IMG/VR virus record: IMGVR_UViG_3300022539_000610
Span: 50,032-114,031 of that record
Reading direction: 5' to 3' (one strand)
Length of the DNA stretch: 64,000 nt
Source of the DNA: a virus
Position numbers and translations under genes: made by a program. The notes under the pieces were generated by a model. It was given only the letters and a program-made list of their open reading frames with translations. It made no database searches and was not told the DNA's origin. Positions 51,930 to 58,595 of the stretch are shown here, piece by piece. Position 1 is the first letter of the stretch; every line of letters begins with the position of its first letter.

Positions 51930-52383
51930 TACTCTCCTTGATAAGTGGTTTCCCTCCTGCTATCATTCCAGGGATTTGCCTTTTATCCTTAACATTCAAA
52001 ACCACCTCATTTAATCCAGACTTACGGTCACAGTTACTTAAAAGCCAGTGTCCACAGTCAAGTTGAATAGCAAGCTCACAGTGTTCATTTGGATCTCGTA
52101 TAGTAGGTTTACGAATTGTTTTCACAGAAGCAGTGACATCCTTCCCATCCCAAGGACAAGTGTACTTTGGTCCCACTCGACCTATTTTTTTCAAGGCCGC
52201 TCCTGCTCGGGTCACTCTTTTCCTTTTACCAAGGACTTTCCAGAAAACTTCATCCAGAATAGTAATAGTGACTGGCTTTCCTGTAACACTTCGAAAGGCA
52301 ACCTGAATCTCACTCATGAAGGTATTCCAAGAAGATGGATCTAGTTCACTCAGGGCTTTATGTATGTCAATGACTTTTGTCAT
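51919..52383 (-). CDS. Untagged paralogue of the DIHKALS protein
   Basis: A 154-residue protein opening 'MTKVIDIHKALSELDPSSWN' and sharing 'DIHKALS(E/D)LDPSSWNTFM' (positions 5-24) with the tagged protein at 54624-54824. The second half has 'KYTCPWDGKDV' and a 'DCGHWLLSNCDR' Cys/His cluster, perhaps a zinc fold. Here the shared block sits at the N-terminus with no tag in front. Confidence 0.65.
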   Translation of the reverse strand: MTKVIDIHKALSELDPSSWNTFMSEIQVAFRSVTGKPVTITILDEVFWKVLGKRKRVTRAGAALKKIGRVGPKYTCPWDGKDVTASVKTIRKPTIRDPNEHCELAIQLDCGHWLLSNCDRKSGLNEVVLNVKDKRQIPGMIAGGKPLIKESNDG

Positions 52384-52739
52384 CTTCTTCCAACCTCTCT
52401 TAACAGGCTCTCAGTAAGTTCTTTATACACCTCACTTGGAGATTTATTAACTAAAGCCATTAAAGTTTTAAGTCGGTTAACCTTAATCACAGGGACATCC
52501 AATCCAAGTTCCTGATATGCCAAGGCTCTAGTATTCCCATCCACTATTCTAGAGGGATTAGACAGTCTAACAAAAACTGGAATAATTCCCTTTCCCTGTT
52601 TAATCCTATTCTTATAATAATCCACCCTCTCTCTGGCAGAAGGCAGCTCTACCTCGATCTTTAGTTTACTTGGCTTTGTAGTATAAACACTACCAGAAGG
52701 ACCTTCTCCTACTTTCTCTTTCAACGACTTGTTAAGCAT
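52380..52739 (-). CDS. ParB/Srx-like N-terminal-nuclease-domain protein
   Basis: 119 residues. 'LPSARERVDYYKNRIKQGKGIIPVFV' and 'NPSRIVDGNTRALAYQELG' (in part) match ParB/sulfiredoxin-fold domains with the 'xDGxxRxxAxxxLG' phosphate-binding motif. The ATG at 52739 is chosen because the longer frame would overlap the better-supported gene at 52732-52893. In phages such domains are nucleases or NTP-binding regulators. Confidence 0.7.
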   Translation of the reverse strand: MLNKSLKEKVGEGPSGSVYTTKPSKLKIEVELPSARERVDYYKNRIKQGKGIIPVFVRLSNPSRIVDGNTRALAYQELGLDVPVIKVNRLKTLMALVNKSPSEVYKELTESLLREVGRR

Positions 52740-52893
52740 CGCTTGCCATATATGATCGACAAGTTCCACAAAAACATGGCTCATCATAATCTTCAGTGTG
52801 TTCATCCCAGCTTAAGGTGTGATAATACCTAGGATAATGTTTTTTCACATCCTGCTTATATCCCTTCCAATCATTCCCGTAATATTTATCCAT
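52732..52893 (-). CDS. Small CxCxxC protein
   Basis: A 53-residue protein with ATG 52893 nine bases after GGAGG, an excellent site. It is Tyr/Lys-rich in the front and has 'CFCGTCRSY' near the end, likely a metal- or disulphide-binding turn. No family is recognised. The stop overlaps the ParB-like start. Confidence 0.66.
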   Translation of the reverse strand: MDKYYGNDWKGYKQDVKKHYPRYYHTLSWDEHTEDYDEPCFCGTCRSYMASDA

Positions 52894-52950
52894 TTTATCC
52901 TCCATTTAAGTAGACGCCTAACAGTATACTTACTTTAATCCTCCTACTTA

Positions 52951-53388
52951 TCATACGTTTCTAACTTCATTATAAAAATCAGTAAGTCTCTTGATATGAG
53001 TATTTTTATTGAATACATCTCCTGGACCTGTACTTTGATCAGTATCAACATTAAATTTCTTTCTTATCGCAGGTTCAATATAAGCGTGCATTGCCTTATC
53101 AGCTCTCCAAATATATGTACTTCCTTTAGAATCGTAAACAGATCTTGTTTTCGGCTCCCCACGAAGCATATTCGGATATTCAGCTCTCATCTCCCTTGCT
53201 ATACTTTGATAATCGCTTGATGATGGATTCTTTATGACTTCAACTTTCCGTCCAGATACATTAACATAGAAATAATCAGTTTCAAATTGACTCTTAACAA
53301 ACTCTTCTGCGCTCTTATACTTCCTTGCTTCTTTAGCAAGATATTCAAACTCTTTACCTTTCTTTAGAATAGAGGAAGCTCTACTCAT
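52951..53388 (-). CDS. Tagged protein (MSRASSILKKGKEFE)
   Basis: A 145-residue protein with the tag and a mixed body: 'YFYVNVSGRKVEVI', 'STYIWRADKAMHAYIEPAI'. It resembles small effector-like domains of unknown activity. It is followed by an ART-like gene transcribed just before it. Confidence 0.62.
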   Translation of the reverse strand: MSRASSILKKGKEFEYLAKEARKYKSAEEFVKSQFETDYFYVNVSGRKVEVIKNPSSSDYQSIAREMRAEYPNMLRGEPKTRSVYDSKGSTYIWRADKAMHAYIEPAIRKKFNVDTDQSTGPGDVFNKNTHIKRLTDFYNEVRNV

Positions 53389-53447
53389 CTATTACTCCTC
53401 CTATATCCTCTTGAATGATACCTTCTTATGATTTTCTTCCTTGATGT

Positions 53448-53894
53448 TCATTTATAATAATTCAAATAAACCTTTTTATCTAATTTCAATAAAAACTTAC
53501 TAAACTCATACCTCACATTAGACTTAACTTTAGTTATTGGCAACCAACTACTACCATCATAAAACTCAATATCTTCTGGAGGTACATTCCTCTTTACCCA
53601 GAATTCTTTAGCATCAAGATTGTCAGCATCTTTTAGCTTATCTTTAGATACTCTTAGCAATAACACTTCAGGTTTATCTTTCTTTTGAGCAACATTTTGT
53701 GAAACATAGTACCAAGACTCATTAGGAGAAAATGCAAAATATACCCTGTCAGTATAACTCCCAAACCATGAAGCCGATCTTGGTGTTAACCCTTTTGATT
53801 TTATTGCATCGGCATTACCAGAATATGACACATGATAGCCATATCCTGTATCTATCTCATTTACCTTCTTAATTATCTTCTGAGCCCTATTCAC
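53448..53894 (-). CDS. Tagged ADP-ribosyltransferase-fold protein (second)
   Basis: A 148-residue protein opening 'MNRAQKIIKKVNEIDTG'. 'YGYHVSYSGNADAIKSKGL' then 'RVYFAFSPNESWYYV' and 'LLLRVSKDKL', 'NVPPEDIEFYDG' resemble the KptA/ART-like fold ('YHVT..... I...GL.p', 'VYla', 'IpPe.ie'). The catalytic residues are not certain. It is distinct from the 42861 ART-like protein. Confidence 0.65.
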   Translation of the reverse strand: MNRAQKIIKKVNEIDTGYGYHVSYSGNADAIKSKGLTPRSASWFGSYTDRVYFAFSPNESWYYVSQNVAQKKDKPEVLLLRVSKDKLKDADNLDAKEFWVKRNVPPEDIEFYDGSSWLPITKVKSNVRYEFSKFLLKLDKKVYLNYYK

Positions 53895-53900
53895 TTTACT

Positions 53901-54245
53901 CTACTCATCTTTTATTACTCCACCAATGTCCTGCCTGACAATATCATCTTCCGCATAGGAAACAAACATTTCCTCGATTACTACAGCCTTTTCGTATACC
54001 CGAAATTCGTGTTTCCACTCTTCACCTGGTGCAGTAGTGAATTCTTGCCCCTTCGTCAAAACTACTTCTCCATACTTTGTGCGGATTCCAATCTTTCCTT
54101 CTAAAACAACAAACAAGTTATACTTAGCTTGATGGTAATGAAAAGAGCATCTTGTTCCTTTTTTTAGAAAGAGTACAGAAGTGGCGTGAGTTGAGTCGCT
54201 ACGCAAGAGCCACCGTTCTCCCCAAATTTGTAAGGTACGTTGCAT
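53901..54245 (-). CDS. Cupin-fold protein
   Basis: A 114-residue protein with cupin motif 1 'GTRCSFHYHQAKYNLFVVLEG' (in part; HxH..., E) and motif 2 'GQEFTTAPGEEWKHEF'. Its type is like the C-terminal cupin of mannose-6-phosphate isomerases and other sugar-binding cupins. It is untagged and lies in the small-gene block; a sugar-phosphate or metal-dependent role is possible. Confidence 0.78.
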   Translation of the reverse strand: MQRTLQIWGERWLLRSDSTHATSVLFLKKGTRCSFHYHQAKYNLFVVLEGKIGIRTKYGEVVLTKGQEFTTAPGEEWKHEFRVYEKAVVIEEMFVSYAEDDIVRQDIGGVIKDE

Positions 54246-54526
54246 TACTTCCCGCTTTCTCTCTCCTTAACTGCTTTCTTGATACTATCAGGAATGGAAG
54301 ATAATTTCTTACCCAAATGCTTTCCAATTTTCACATCAACACCAACAGTCCCTGAATACTGATTAAATCCTTGAGGAGAATCAGGGTTATCACTCATCCC
54401 ATAAACATCATCCCCTATGATAACAGTGTACCTGTCCGCAGTCTTCCCACCATTATCGTAAACCACAACTTTACCTTTCTCAAAAACATTACCAATAATT
54501 TCCAATATCTCTTTCGCTCTACTCAT
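54245..54526 (-). CDS. Tagged protein (MSRAKEILEIIGNVFE)
   Basis: A 93-residue protein starting at ATG 54526 after GGAGAATAGAG. The body is beta-rich ('KVVVYDNGGKTADRYTVII') with a helical end 'SIPDSIKKAVKER'. No domain is recognised. The upstream gene's shifted-frame extension stops in its ribosome site. Confidence 0.64.
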   Translation of the reverse strand: MSRAKEILEIIGNVFEKGKVVVYDNGGKTADRYTVIIGDDVYGMSDNPDSPQGFNQYSGTVGVDVKIGKHLGKKLSSIPDSIKKAVKERESGK

Positions 54527-54623
54527 CTCTATTCTCCTCATTGTATTGTTACAGTCTTAACCTTACCAGGTGCAAATCGTCCCATATACCCCTTGACTTT
54601 CTTATGGGCCTTCGTTATTACAT

Positions 54624-54824
54624 TTACCTTTTACCAATCAACCTTTTAAAAGATTTATCTAACTTAATAGTAGGAACTGTCACTCCCGCTGTGTCTTGAA
54701 TAGCCGATTGAATTTCACTCATGAAAGTATTCCAAGATGATGGGTCTAGATCACTTAAGGCCTTATGGATGTCGGCGACTTTAGTTTCCTTCAAACCATA
54801 GATTAAATTACTTGCCTTGCTCAT
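54624..54824 (-). CDS. Tagged paralogue of the DIHKALS protein, probably frameshifted
   Basis: A 66-residue frame: tag 'MSKASNLIYGLKETKV' followed by the 'DIHKALSDLDPSSWNTFM' block seen untagged at 51919-52383. It stops at 54624, but shifting -1 at a run of four A's gives a further 34 codons to a stop at 54538, ending 'KVKTVTIQ', with 'GKRK' aligned to the paralogue. Natural shift, mutation or sequencing error are all possible. Confidence 0.65.
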   Translation of the reverse strand: MSKASNLIYGLKETKVADIHKALSDLDPSSWNTFMSEIQSAIQDTAGVTVPTIKLDKSFKRLIGKR

Positions 54825-55768
54825 CTTATCCTCCTTAAAATCTTGGACACCTTCGTCTTATTCAACGCTCTATCTAACTTCCTATTCAGTAACTCCTCAG
54901 TCAGGAAGCTCTCATCTATTCCATTCCTCACCCTATCCACAGCCTTATCCACAGAGGAGCCTAAACAATAAACACTCACAAGAAACTCCCGAAGCTGAGC
55001 AAACGAGAAACCGTCAGTCTTATCAGCCAGATCCTCAAGGGTCTTCTCATCTTCATGCATCCCAAGTTTATGCTTCAAATACGCCAACCTTCCTTCAGCG
55101 GGTGGGTTCTTGATCTCAATAATCTTATCAATTCTTCCTGGTCTCCGAATCCTCTCCGACAACTTGTTATAGTAATTAGTTGTAAAGAGGAAAAGTACTC
55201 CATCAGTCTGAGCATCCCCATCCAGTAGTTCCAAAATGGGATGTTCACCCCCATAGTCAAACACACGGTCAATGTCCTCCATAACAATTAAGACATGCCG
55301 GTCGGGCTCTACATCTCGATACACTGCCAGGGCTTCCTTCAATATGTAGGAGTCCTTGACGATGAATACTACATCCCCTCTGGCAACACAGTCTTCCATT
55401 ACTAGCTTTAGCAAACAACTTTTTCCTACACCAGGTTCACCTCGGAGCAATACTCCTCTCTTATGGGTAAAGCCAAGTTTGACATACTCGTTCTTCCGTT
55501 GCCAGAAGTCCTTAATCTCCCCTAAGACTTCTTTGTGCCTAGAATCATCAAAGCGAAGCAGTTCATCAGTATTGAGTTCATGAAACTCAAACAAGATCCC
55601 AGCCATTGTGCTCTTCACCTGATACATCCCAGGGTCAAGTTTTTCCTGAGTCACTATAGCACCCATAGGTAAAAAGGAATTCTTTTGAACTCTAAACTGA
55701 GTGTAGACTCGTTCTCTTTTTCTGGCATTTTCGATCGTCTTGACTACTTCTTTTGCTTCTCTTCTCAT
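54821..55768 (-). CDS. AAA+ ATPase (Bcs1/CDC48-like core)
   Basis: A protein of about 315 residues. Walker A 'RGEPGVGKSCLL', Walker B 'VLIVMEDIDRVF', sensor 1 'LFLFTTNYYNKL', and arginine fingers in 'RIRRPGRIDKI' are all present. The C-terminal lid is helical. The ATG 55768 follows GGAGTTGAAG and replaces a TTG start. A chaperone or unfoldase role in head loading or assembly is possible. Confidence 0.88.
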   Translation of the reverse strand: MRREAKEVVKTIENARKRERVYTQFRVQKNSFLPMGAIVTQEKLDPGMYQVKSTMAGILFEFHELNTDELLRFDDSRHKEVLGEIKDFWQRKNEYVKLGFTHKRGVLLRGEPGVGKSCLLKLVMEDCVARGDVVFIVKDSYILKEALAVYRDVEPDRHVLIVMEDIDRVFDYGGEHPILELLDGDAQTDGVLFLFTTNYYNKLSERIRRPGRIDKIIEIKNPPAEGRLAYLKHKLGMHEDEKTLEDLADKTDGFSFAQLREFLVSVYCLGSSVDKAVDRVRNGIDESFLTEELLNRKLDRALNKTKVSKILRRIR

Positions 55769-55770
55769 CT

Positions 55771-56013
55771 TCAACTCCTACCGTAGGCAGCTCTGGGGAG
55801 GGCTGCTCCTTTAAACTGTTTATATGCCTGTTCCAATTGGTTCATGTCAAGAGCTACACCAAAGATGCTTTTAAACCTCTCTGCCTCATGCTTTACTTTT
55901 GCAAAACTAGCACGGGGATCGTCAATCATCTGTGCGATTGCAACGACGATCTCGTAATAATTTATTCTTTTCTCTGTGGTAAGTAAAAGTAAAGTCAGAT
56001 GTCCAGCTCTCAT
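55771..56013 (-). CDS. Small helical protein, unknown
   Basis: An 80-residue protein that overlaps the ATPase region start by few bases and the next tagged gene by four. Helical pattern 'FAKVKHEAERFKSIFGVALDM' with no motif. It may be a partner of the AAA+ ATPase because of tight coupling. Confidence 0.55.
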   Translation of the reverse strand: MRAGHLTLLLLTTEKRINYYEIVVAIAQMIDDPRASFAKVKHEAERFKSIFGVALDMNQLEQAYKQFKGAALPRAAYGRS

Positions 56014-56225
56014 TTACCTTTCTCCTTTTTCATTCTTCTGGCCTCGTTGATATAGAAGTCGATTCTCCCAGCAGCCCCTTCAAGCTCAGCACTCATCTTT
56101 AACAACGTGTCCTGGATCGCTTCACAAATATCTAAGAAGCTAAGAGGAGCCTCAGCAACAGGCTCCGAACATTGCTCACATCCCTCCTCGTTGACAGAGG
56201 AGAGAATCTTTTTTGCTTTGCTCAT
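56010..56225 (-). CDS. Tagged protein (MSKAKKILSSVNEEG)
   Basis: A 71-residue protein from ATG 56225; the alternative ATG at 56246 overlaps the upstream stop. 'SVNEEGCEQCSEP' gives a candidate cleavage and a CxxC. The rest is a helical bundle ('ICEAIQDTLLKMSAELEGAAGRI' in part). No known family. Confidence 0.6.
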   Translation of the reverse strand: MSKAKKILSSVNEEGCEQCSEPVAEAPLSFLDICEAIQDTLLKMSAELEGAAGRIDFYINEARRMKKEKGK

Positions 56226-56229
56226 TGCC

Positions 56230-56457
56230 TTAACTCTTAAAGTCATCAGCTTTTAGGCCTGATGTGAACTTGTCCAGGGCCTTCATGAAAGAATTGCTCT
56301 CCGGTGCATCAGAAAACGCAAGGCCACGAAGCAGCTGGATTGCCTTTCCCTGCTCTTCATTAGACCCACTCCAGGATGTGTCGATCAATTCCTTGATAAT
56401 TGCCATAGCATCGACTGCTTCTTTTACTAAACTTAAAATTTCATTTGCTTTGTTCAT
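56230..56457 (-). CDS. Tagged protein (MNKANEILSLVKEAVDA)
   Basis: A 75-residue, helical protein; 'VKEAV' is a (V)xE-A site. 'LIDTSWSGSNEEQGKAIQLL' suggests a four-helix unit. It has no recognisable domain. An adjacent small-gene string runs from here to 57705. Confidence 0.62.
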   Translation of the reverse strand: MNKANEILSLVKEAVDAMAIIKELIDTSWSGSNEEQGKAIQLLRGLAFSDAPESNSFMKALDKFTSGLKADDFKS

Positions 56458-56504
56458 AATATCCTCACACTATCTTAATAGTTTCTATACCTCATTGCCT
56501 ATGT

Positions 56505-56711
56505 CTACTTTGACAATTTAGATAGTTCTGATGCCATCTTCACAGCATCCTCCTTAGTAAGAAAATATAGTTCCGCAGAATTCATGGGTTTAATACCTAT
56601 GAAACCATCTTTAGTTTCTGCAATAGAGAACTTCGTAGGACCCTTCCTACTGTCCACATTAATCATAGTTACTTCACTAATCTTATTCAATACTTCTGTT
56701 GCTTTTGTCAT
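56505..56711 (-). CDS. Tagged protein (MTKATEVLNKISEVT)
   Basis: A 68-residue protein with 'ISEV' after the tag, then a beta core 'GPTKFSIAETKDGFIGI' and a final helix 'KEDAVKMASELSKL'. It is small, cargo-like, with no assigned role. Confidence 0.62.
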   Translation of the reverse strand: MTKATEVLNKISEVTMINVDSRKGPTKFSIAETKDGFIGIKPMNSAELYFLTKEDAVKMASELSKLSK

Positions 56712-56896
56712 TGTAGTTTTACCCCCAAAACTCGATTGATTAAATCCTTAAAAGATTCCCAGTCCCCTTTGCCAATAACTATTTCCATCTCCTTAATCTG
56801 CTTAGGAGATGCCTGGCGATAGAACTTCACAAGCTCTACAAAACCAATGTTTCCTTTGTAGGCAAACTCACTTAAAATCTGCTCAGCTCTATTCAC
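56708..56896 (-). CDS. Tagged protein (MNRAEQILSEFAYKG)
   Basis: A 62-residue protein, with the body 'IGFVELVKFYRQASPKQIKEM', helical and basic. It overlaps the previous gene by four bases. No domain. Confidence 0.6.
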   Translation of the reverse strand: MNRAEQILSEFAYKGNIGFVELVKFYRQASPKQIKEMEIVIGKGDWESFKDLINRVLGVKLQ

Positions 56897-56897
56897 T

Positions 56898-57218
56898 TTA
56901 CTTGAAAGGAACTCCCTTCTTTACCACATCAAGAATCGGGGTCCATGCCTTATAATCCTTTAAATCAAACGTTGCCTCTGGAGCAGTATGTATCACTTTA
57001 CCTGAATAAGTAAACGTGAGGTTTGCCCCTACCCGGTCTATCACCAGAGGTTTGTCTCCATACTGAAACACCATGTGGTTTGCATTGTTCTCAGTAGTGT
57101 CGATAGGATTAAATTCAAGCTCACGAGCACAATTACGCACCGCAGCGTCCACCAATGATAACTTTTGCATTTCTTGCAATCCTTCAATTTCCTTAATAAG
57201 TTTTGATGCTTTGCTCAT
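56898..57218 (-). CDS. Tagged protein (MSKASKLIKEIEGLQEM)
   Basis: A 106-residue protein with 'EIEGL' as a good site. The body is an alpha/beta sandwich 'YGDKPLVIDRVGANLTFTYSGKVIHTAP' (in part). It is the first gene downstream of element B and has GGAGGAAAAGG before its ATG. Unknown function. Confidence 0.65.
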   Translation of the reverse strand: MSKASKLIKEIEGLQEMQKLSLVDAAVRNCARELEFNPIDTTENNANHMVFQYGDKPLVIDRVGANLTFTYSGKVIHTAPEATFDLKDYKAWTPILDVVKKGVPFK

Positions 57219-57254
57219 TTTCCTTTTCCTCCTCGATAGTAAGTCTATTTACCT

Positions 57255-57320
57255 TATTTAAAACCTTGTTAGATTAGTAAAACACCCGCTAATTTCAATG
57301 ATCTCCTGTTAGGGTACCAT
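57255..57320 (-). repeat. Conserved intergenic element, copy B
   Basis: Same core as copies A and C, in gene direction. The nine-codon frame reads M-K-L-A-G-V-L-L-I, stop TAA. TTGAAA, a 16-base spacer and TAATCT also resemble a sigma-70 promoter in this copy and copy A, not in copy C. It lies between the small gene at 57327 and the tagged gene at 57218. Confidence 0.7.
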
Positions 57321-57326
57321 ATAAGC

Positions 57327-57488
57327 CTAAGCAGCTTCGTCCTCTTCTTCCCTTGTATTTGAAAGGTCTGTCCTGTTGAATTGGAGAACTTTAAAATTCC
57401 CACTTCTCTCCAACCACTTGATAAACTCAGATTGAATTACTTCATATTCTCCTTCCTCTAAAATCAGAATAGAAACAAGTCTTGACAT
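57327..57488 (-). CDS. Small acidic protein (MSRLVSILILEEGEYE)
   Basis: A 53-residue protein from ATG 57488 to TAG 57327. Its opening is MSRL, partly tag-like, then 'EGEYEVIQSEFIKWLERSG'; the tail is Glu-rich. The start follows the previous gene's stop within five bases. No domain is recognised. Confidence 0.58.
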   Translation of the reverse strand: MSRLVSILILEEGEYEVIQSEFIKWLERSGNFKVLQFNRTDLSNTREEEDEAA

Positions 57489-57492
57489 TCCA

Positions 57493-57705
57493 TCACCCCA
57501 TACTTAAAGACTGAACTACATCATACAAATCATCAAAAGAGATCTCTGTCCCTGCAGCATATTCTCTGGTCAAGTACTCTAAATCAACATTTGGTGAACC
57601 TCTATGCAAAGTAAGAATCTCCTGAGCTGCTAATTCAAGTTCAGCTGTGATTCTTGGTTTTCTTAATTCATCAAGAGTGTTAATTATTTCTTTTGCTTTA
57701 TTCAT
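57493..57705 (-). CDS. Tagged protein (MNKAKEIINTLDELR)
   Basis: A 70-residue protein from ATG 57705, with AAAGGAGATGAG upstream. It is Leu-rich and helical ('AELELAAQEILTLH'). No motif. It is among the first tagged genes transcribed in the block. Confidence 0.6.
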   Translation of the reverse strand: MNKAKEIINTLDELRKPRITAELELAAQEILTLHRGSPNVDLEYLTREYAAGTEISFDDLYDVVQSLSMG

Positions 57706-57751
57706 TCTCATCTCCTTTGGTTAGCCTCCCCCGGAAGCTGTATTACTAACA

Positions 57752-57886
57752 TCAGCCCCCTCTACCAATTTGTCGCTTTATTCTCTCCTGTTCTTCCTTA
57801 GTCATGTAGCGATGGGGGCGTTTAGCTCTCATCTCTCGCTTTAGTCGAGTTAATCTTTTGCTTCTGCCTAGAAGTTTTCTTGCCAC
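57752..57886 (-). CDS. Small Arg/Lys-rich protein (GTG start)
   Basis: A 44-residue protein from GTG 57886, six or so bases after AGGAGGAGAGG. 'RSKRLTRLKREMRAKRPHRY' (positions 8-27) is strongly basic. It may bind DNA or be a prohead core peptide. Another 30-codon frame (57888-57980) just upstream is basic too. Confidence 0.5.
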   Translation of the reverse strand: MARKLLGRSKRLTRLKREMRAKRPHRYMTKEEQERIKRQIGRGG

Positions 57887-57887
57887 C

Positions 57888-57980
57888 TCAACCTCTCCTC
57901 CTTCCCCACTCAGTGCTGGTAAAGACTTTACGTTGCTCCTCCCGCTTTAAATATCGAACATGTCCTCGAACCCGCCCCAT
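57888..57980 (-). CDS. Very small basic ORF, 30 codons
   Basis: From ATG 57980 to TGA 57888, coding 'MGRVRGHVRYLKREEQRK' and ending 'WGRRRG'. Its ribosome site (TAGGAAAAC) is weak. It is kept because it is basic like both neighbours and fills the space exactly between them. Confidence 0.35.
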   Translation of the reverse strand: MGRVRGHVRYLKREEQRKVFTSTEWGRRRG

Positions 57981-58006
57981 CAGTTTTCCTACCCTACTAC
58001 ATCACA

Positions 58007-58271
58007 CTATTTCCAAGTTCGACGTCGCATAGACCTTGCTCTCTTTTGGATAGACCGAGCACGAGTTGCTTTCCTTTTCCTGGCACCCATGCGTTGGCCA
58101 AGTTTTCTCTTACGTTGTTCTTGTGGGGTGATCCTAACACATCTTCCCTTAGAAGCCTTGAAGCCAGGTCTGCATTGAAGCTTCCTGACAGTCTTCCCAC
58201 CCCGAACTACACGTTTGAACTTTTGTTCGCCGAGATCTTTTAATGATAATATAAGATCAGAAATTTTCATC
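58007..58271 (-). CDS. Arg-rich, protamine-like small protein
   Basis: About 87 residues from ATG 58271, which overlaps the previous stop as ATGA. It has an N-terminal helix 'MKISDLILSLKDLGEQ' of tag-like length and 'LKDLGE', followed by a body of very high Arg content ('KRKATRARSIQKRARSMRRR'). A head-DNA condensing or packaging role is plausible. Any other role is open. Confidence 0.68.
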
Positions 58272-58587
58272 CTTCTTTCTCCACTGTCAGCTCGGTTCTT
58301 AACTTGTCTAACTCCACCTGACACTCATCCGCTAATCCAGCCAATCCCTCAGCACTTGCAGCGTCCTTACGTACCCGTGTGTCTGCTATGATGCGCTCAA
58401 TGTTTCTTATCTTTCTCTGCTTTTGGATGGTAAGCTCTTCTGCTGTGAACTCAGGATCAGGCTTGTTGGTTTCTACCTTCAGCCATTCCTGATATTTGCG
58501 CCAATCACGGTTGGTAGCGGTAGCAGGGATGAATGCCCCTCTTTCTGTGTCTTGAACGCCACTGCTTGTTAGTTTATATTTTGCCAT
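58267..58587 (-). CDS. Tail fibre assembly/virion-associated protein
   Basis: A 106-residue protein beginning 'MAKYKLTSSGVQDTERGAFIP' (short excerpt) with 'NRDWRKYQEWL', matching the fold of small phage proteins found next to fibre genes. The coiled C-terminus 'RNIERIIADTRVRKDAA' is helical. It lies directly after the fibre gene, fitting a chaperone or fibre-linked role. Confidence 0.6.
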   Translation of the reverse strand: MAKYKLTSSGVQDTERGAFIPATATNRDWRKYQEWLKVETNKPDPEFTAEELTIQKQRKIRNIERIIADTRVRKDAASAEGLAGLADECQVELDKLRTELTVEKEG

Positions 58588-58595
58588 AATATCTC

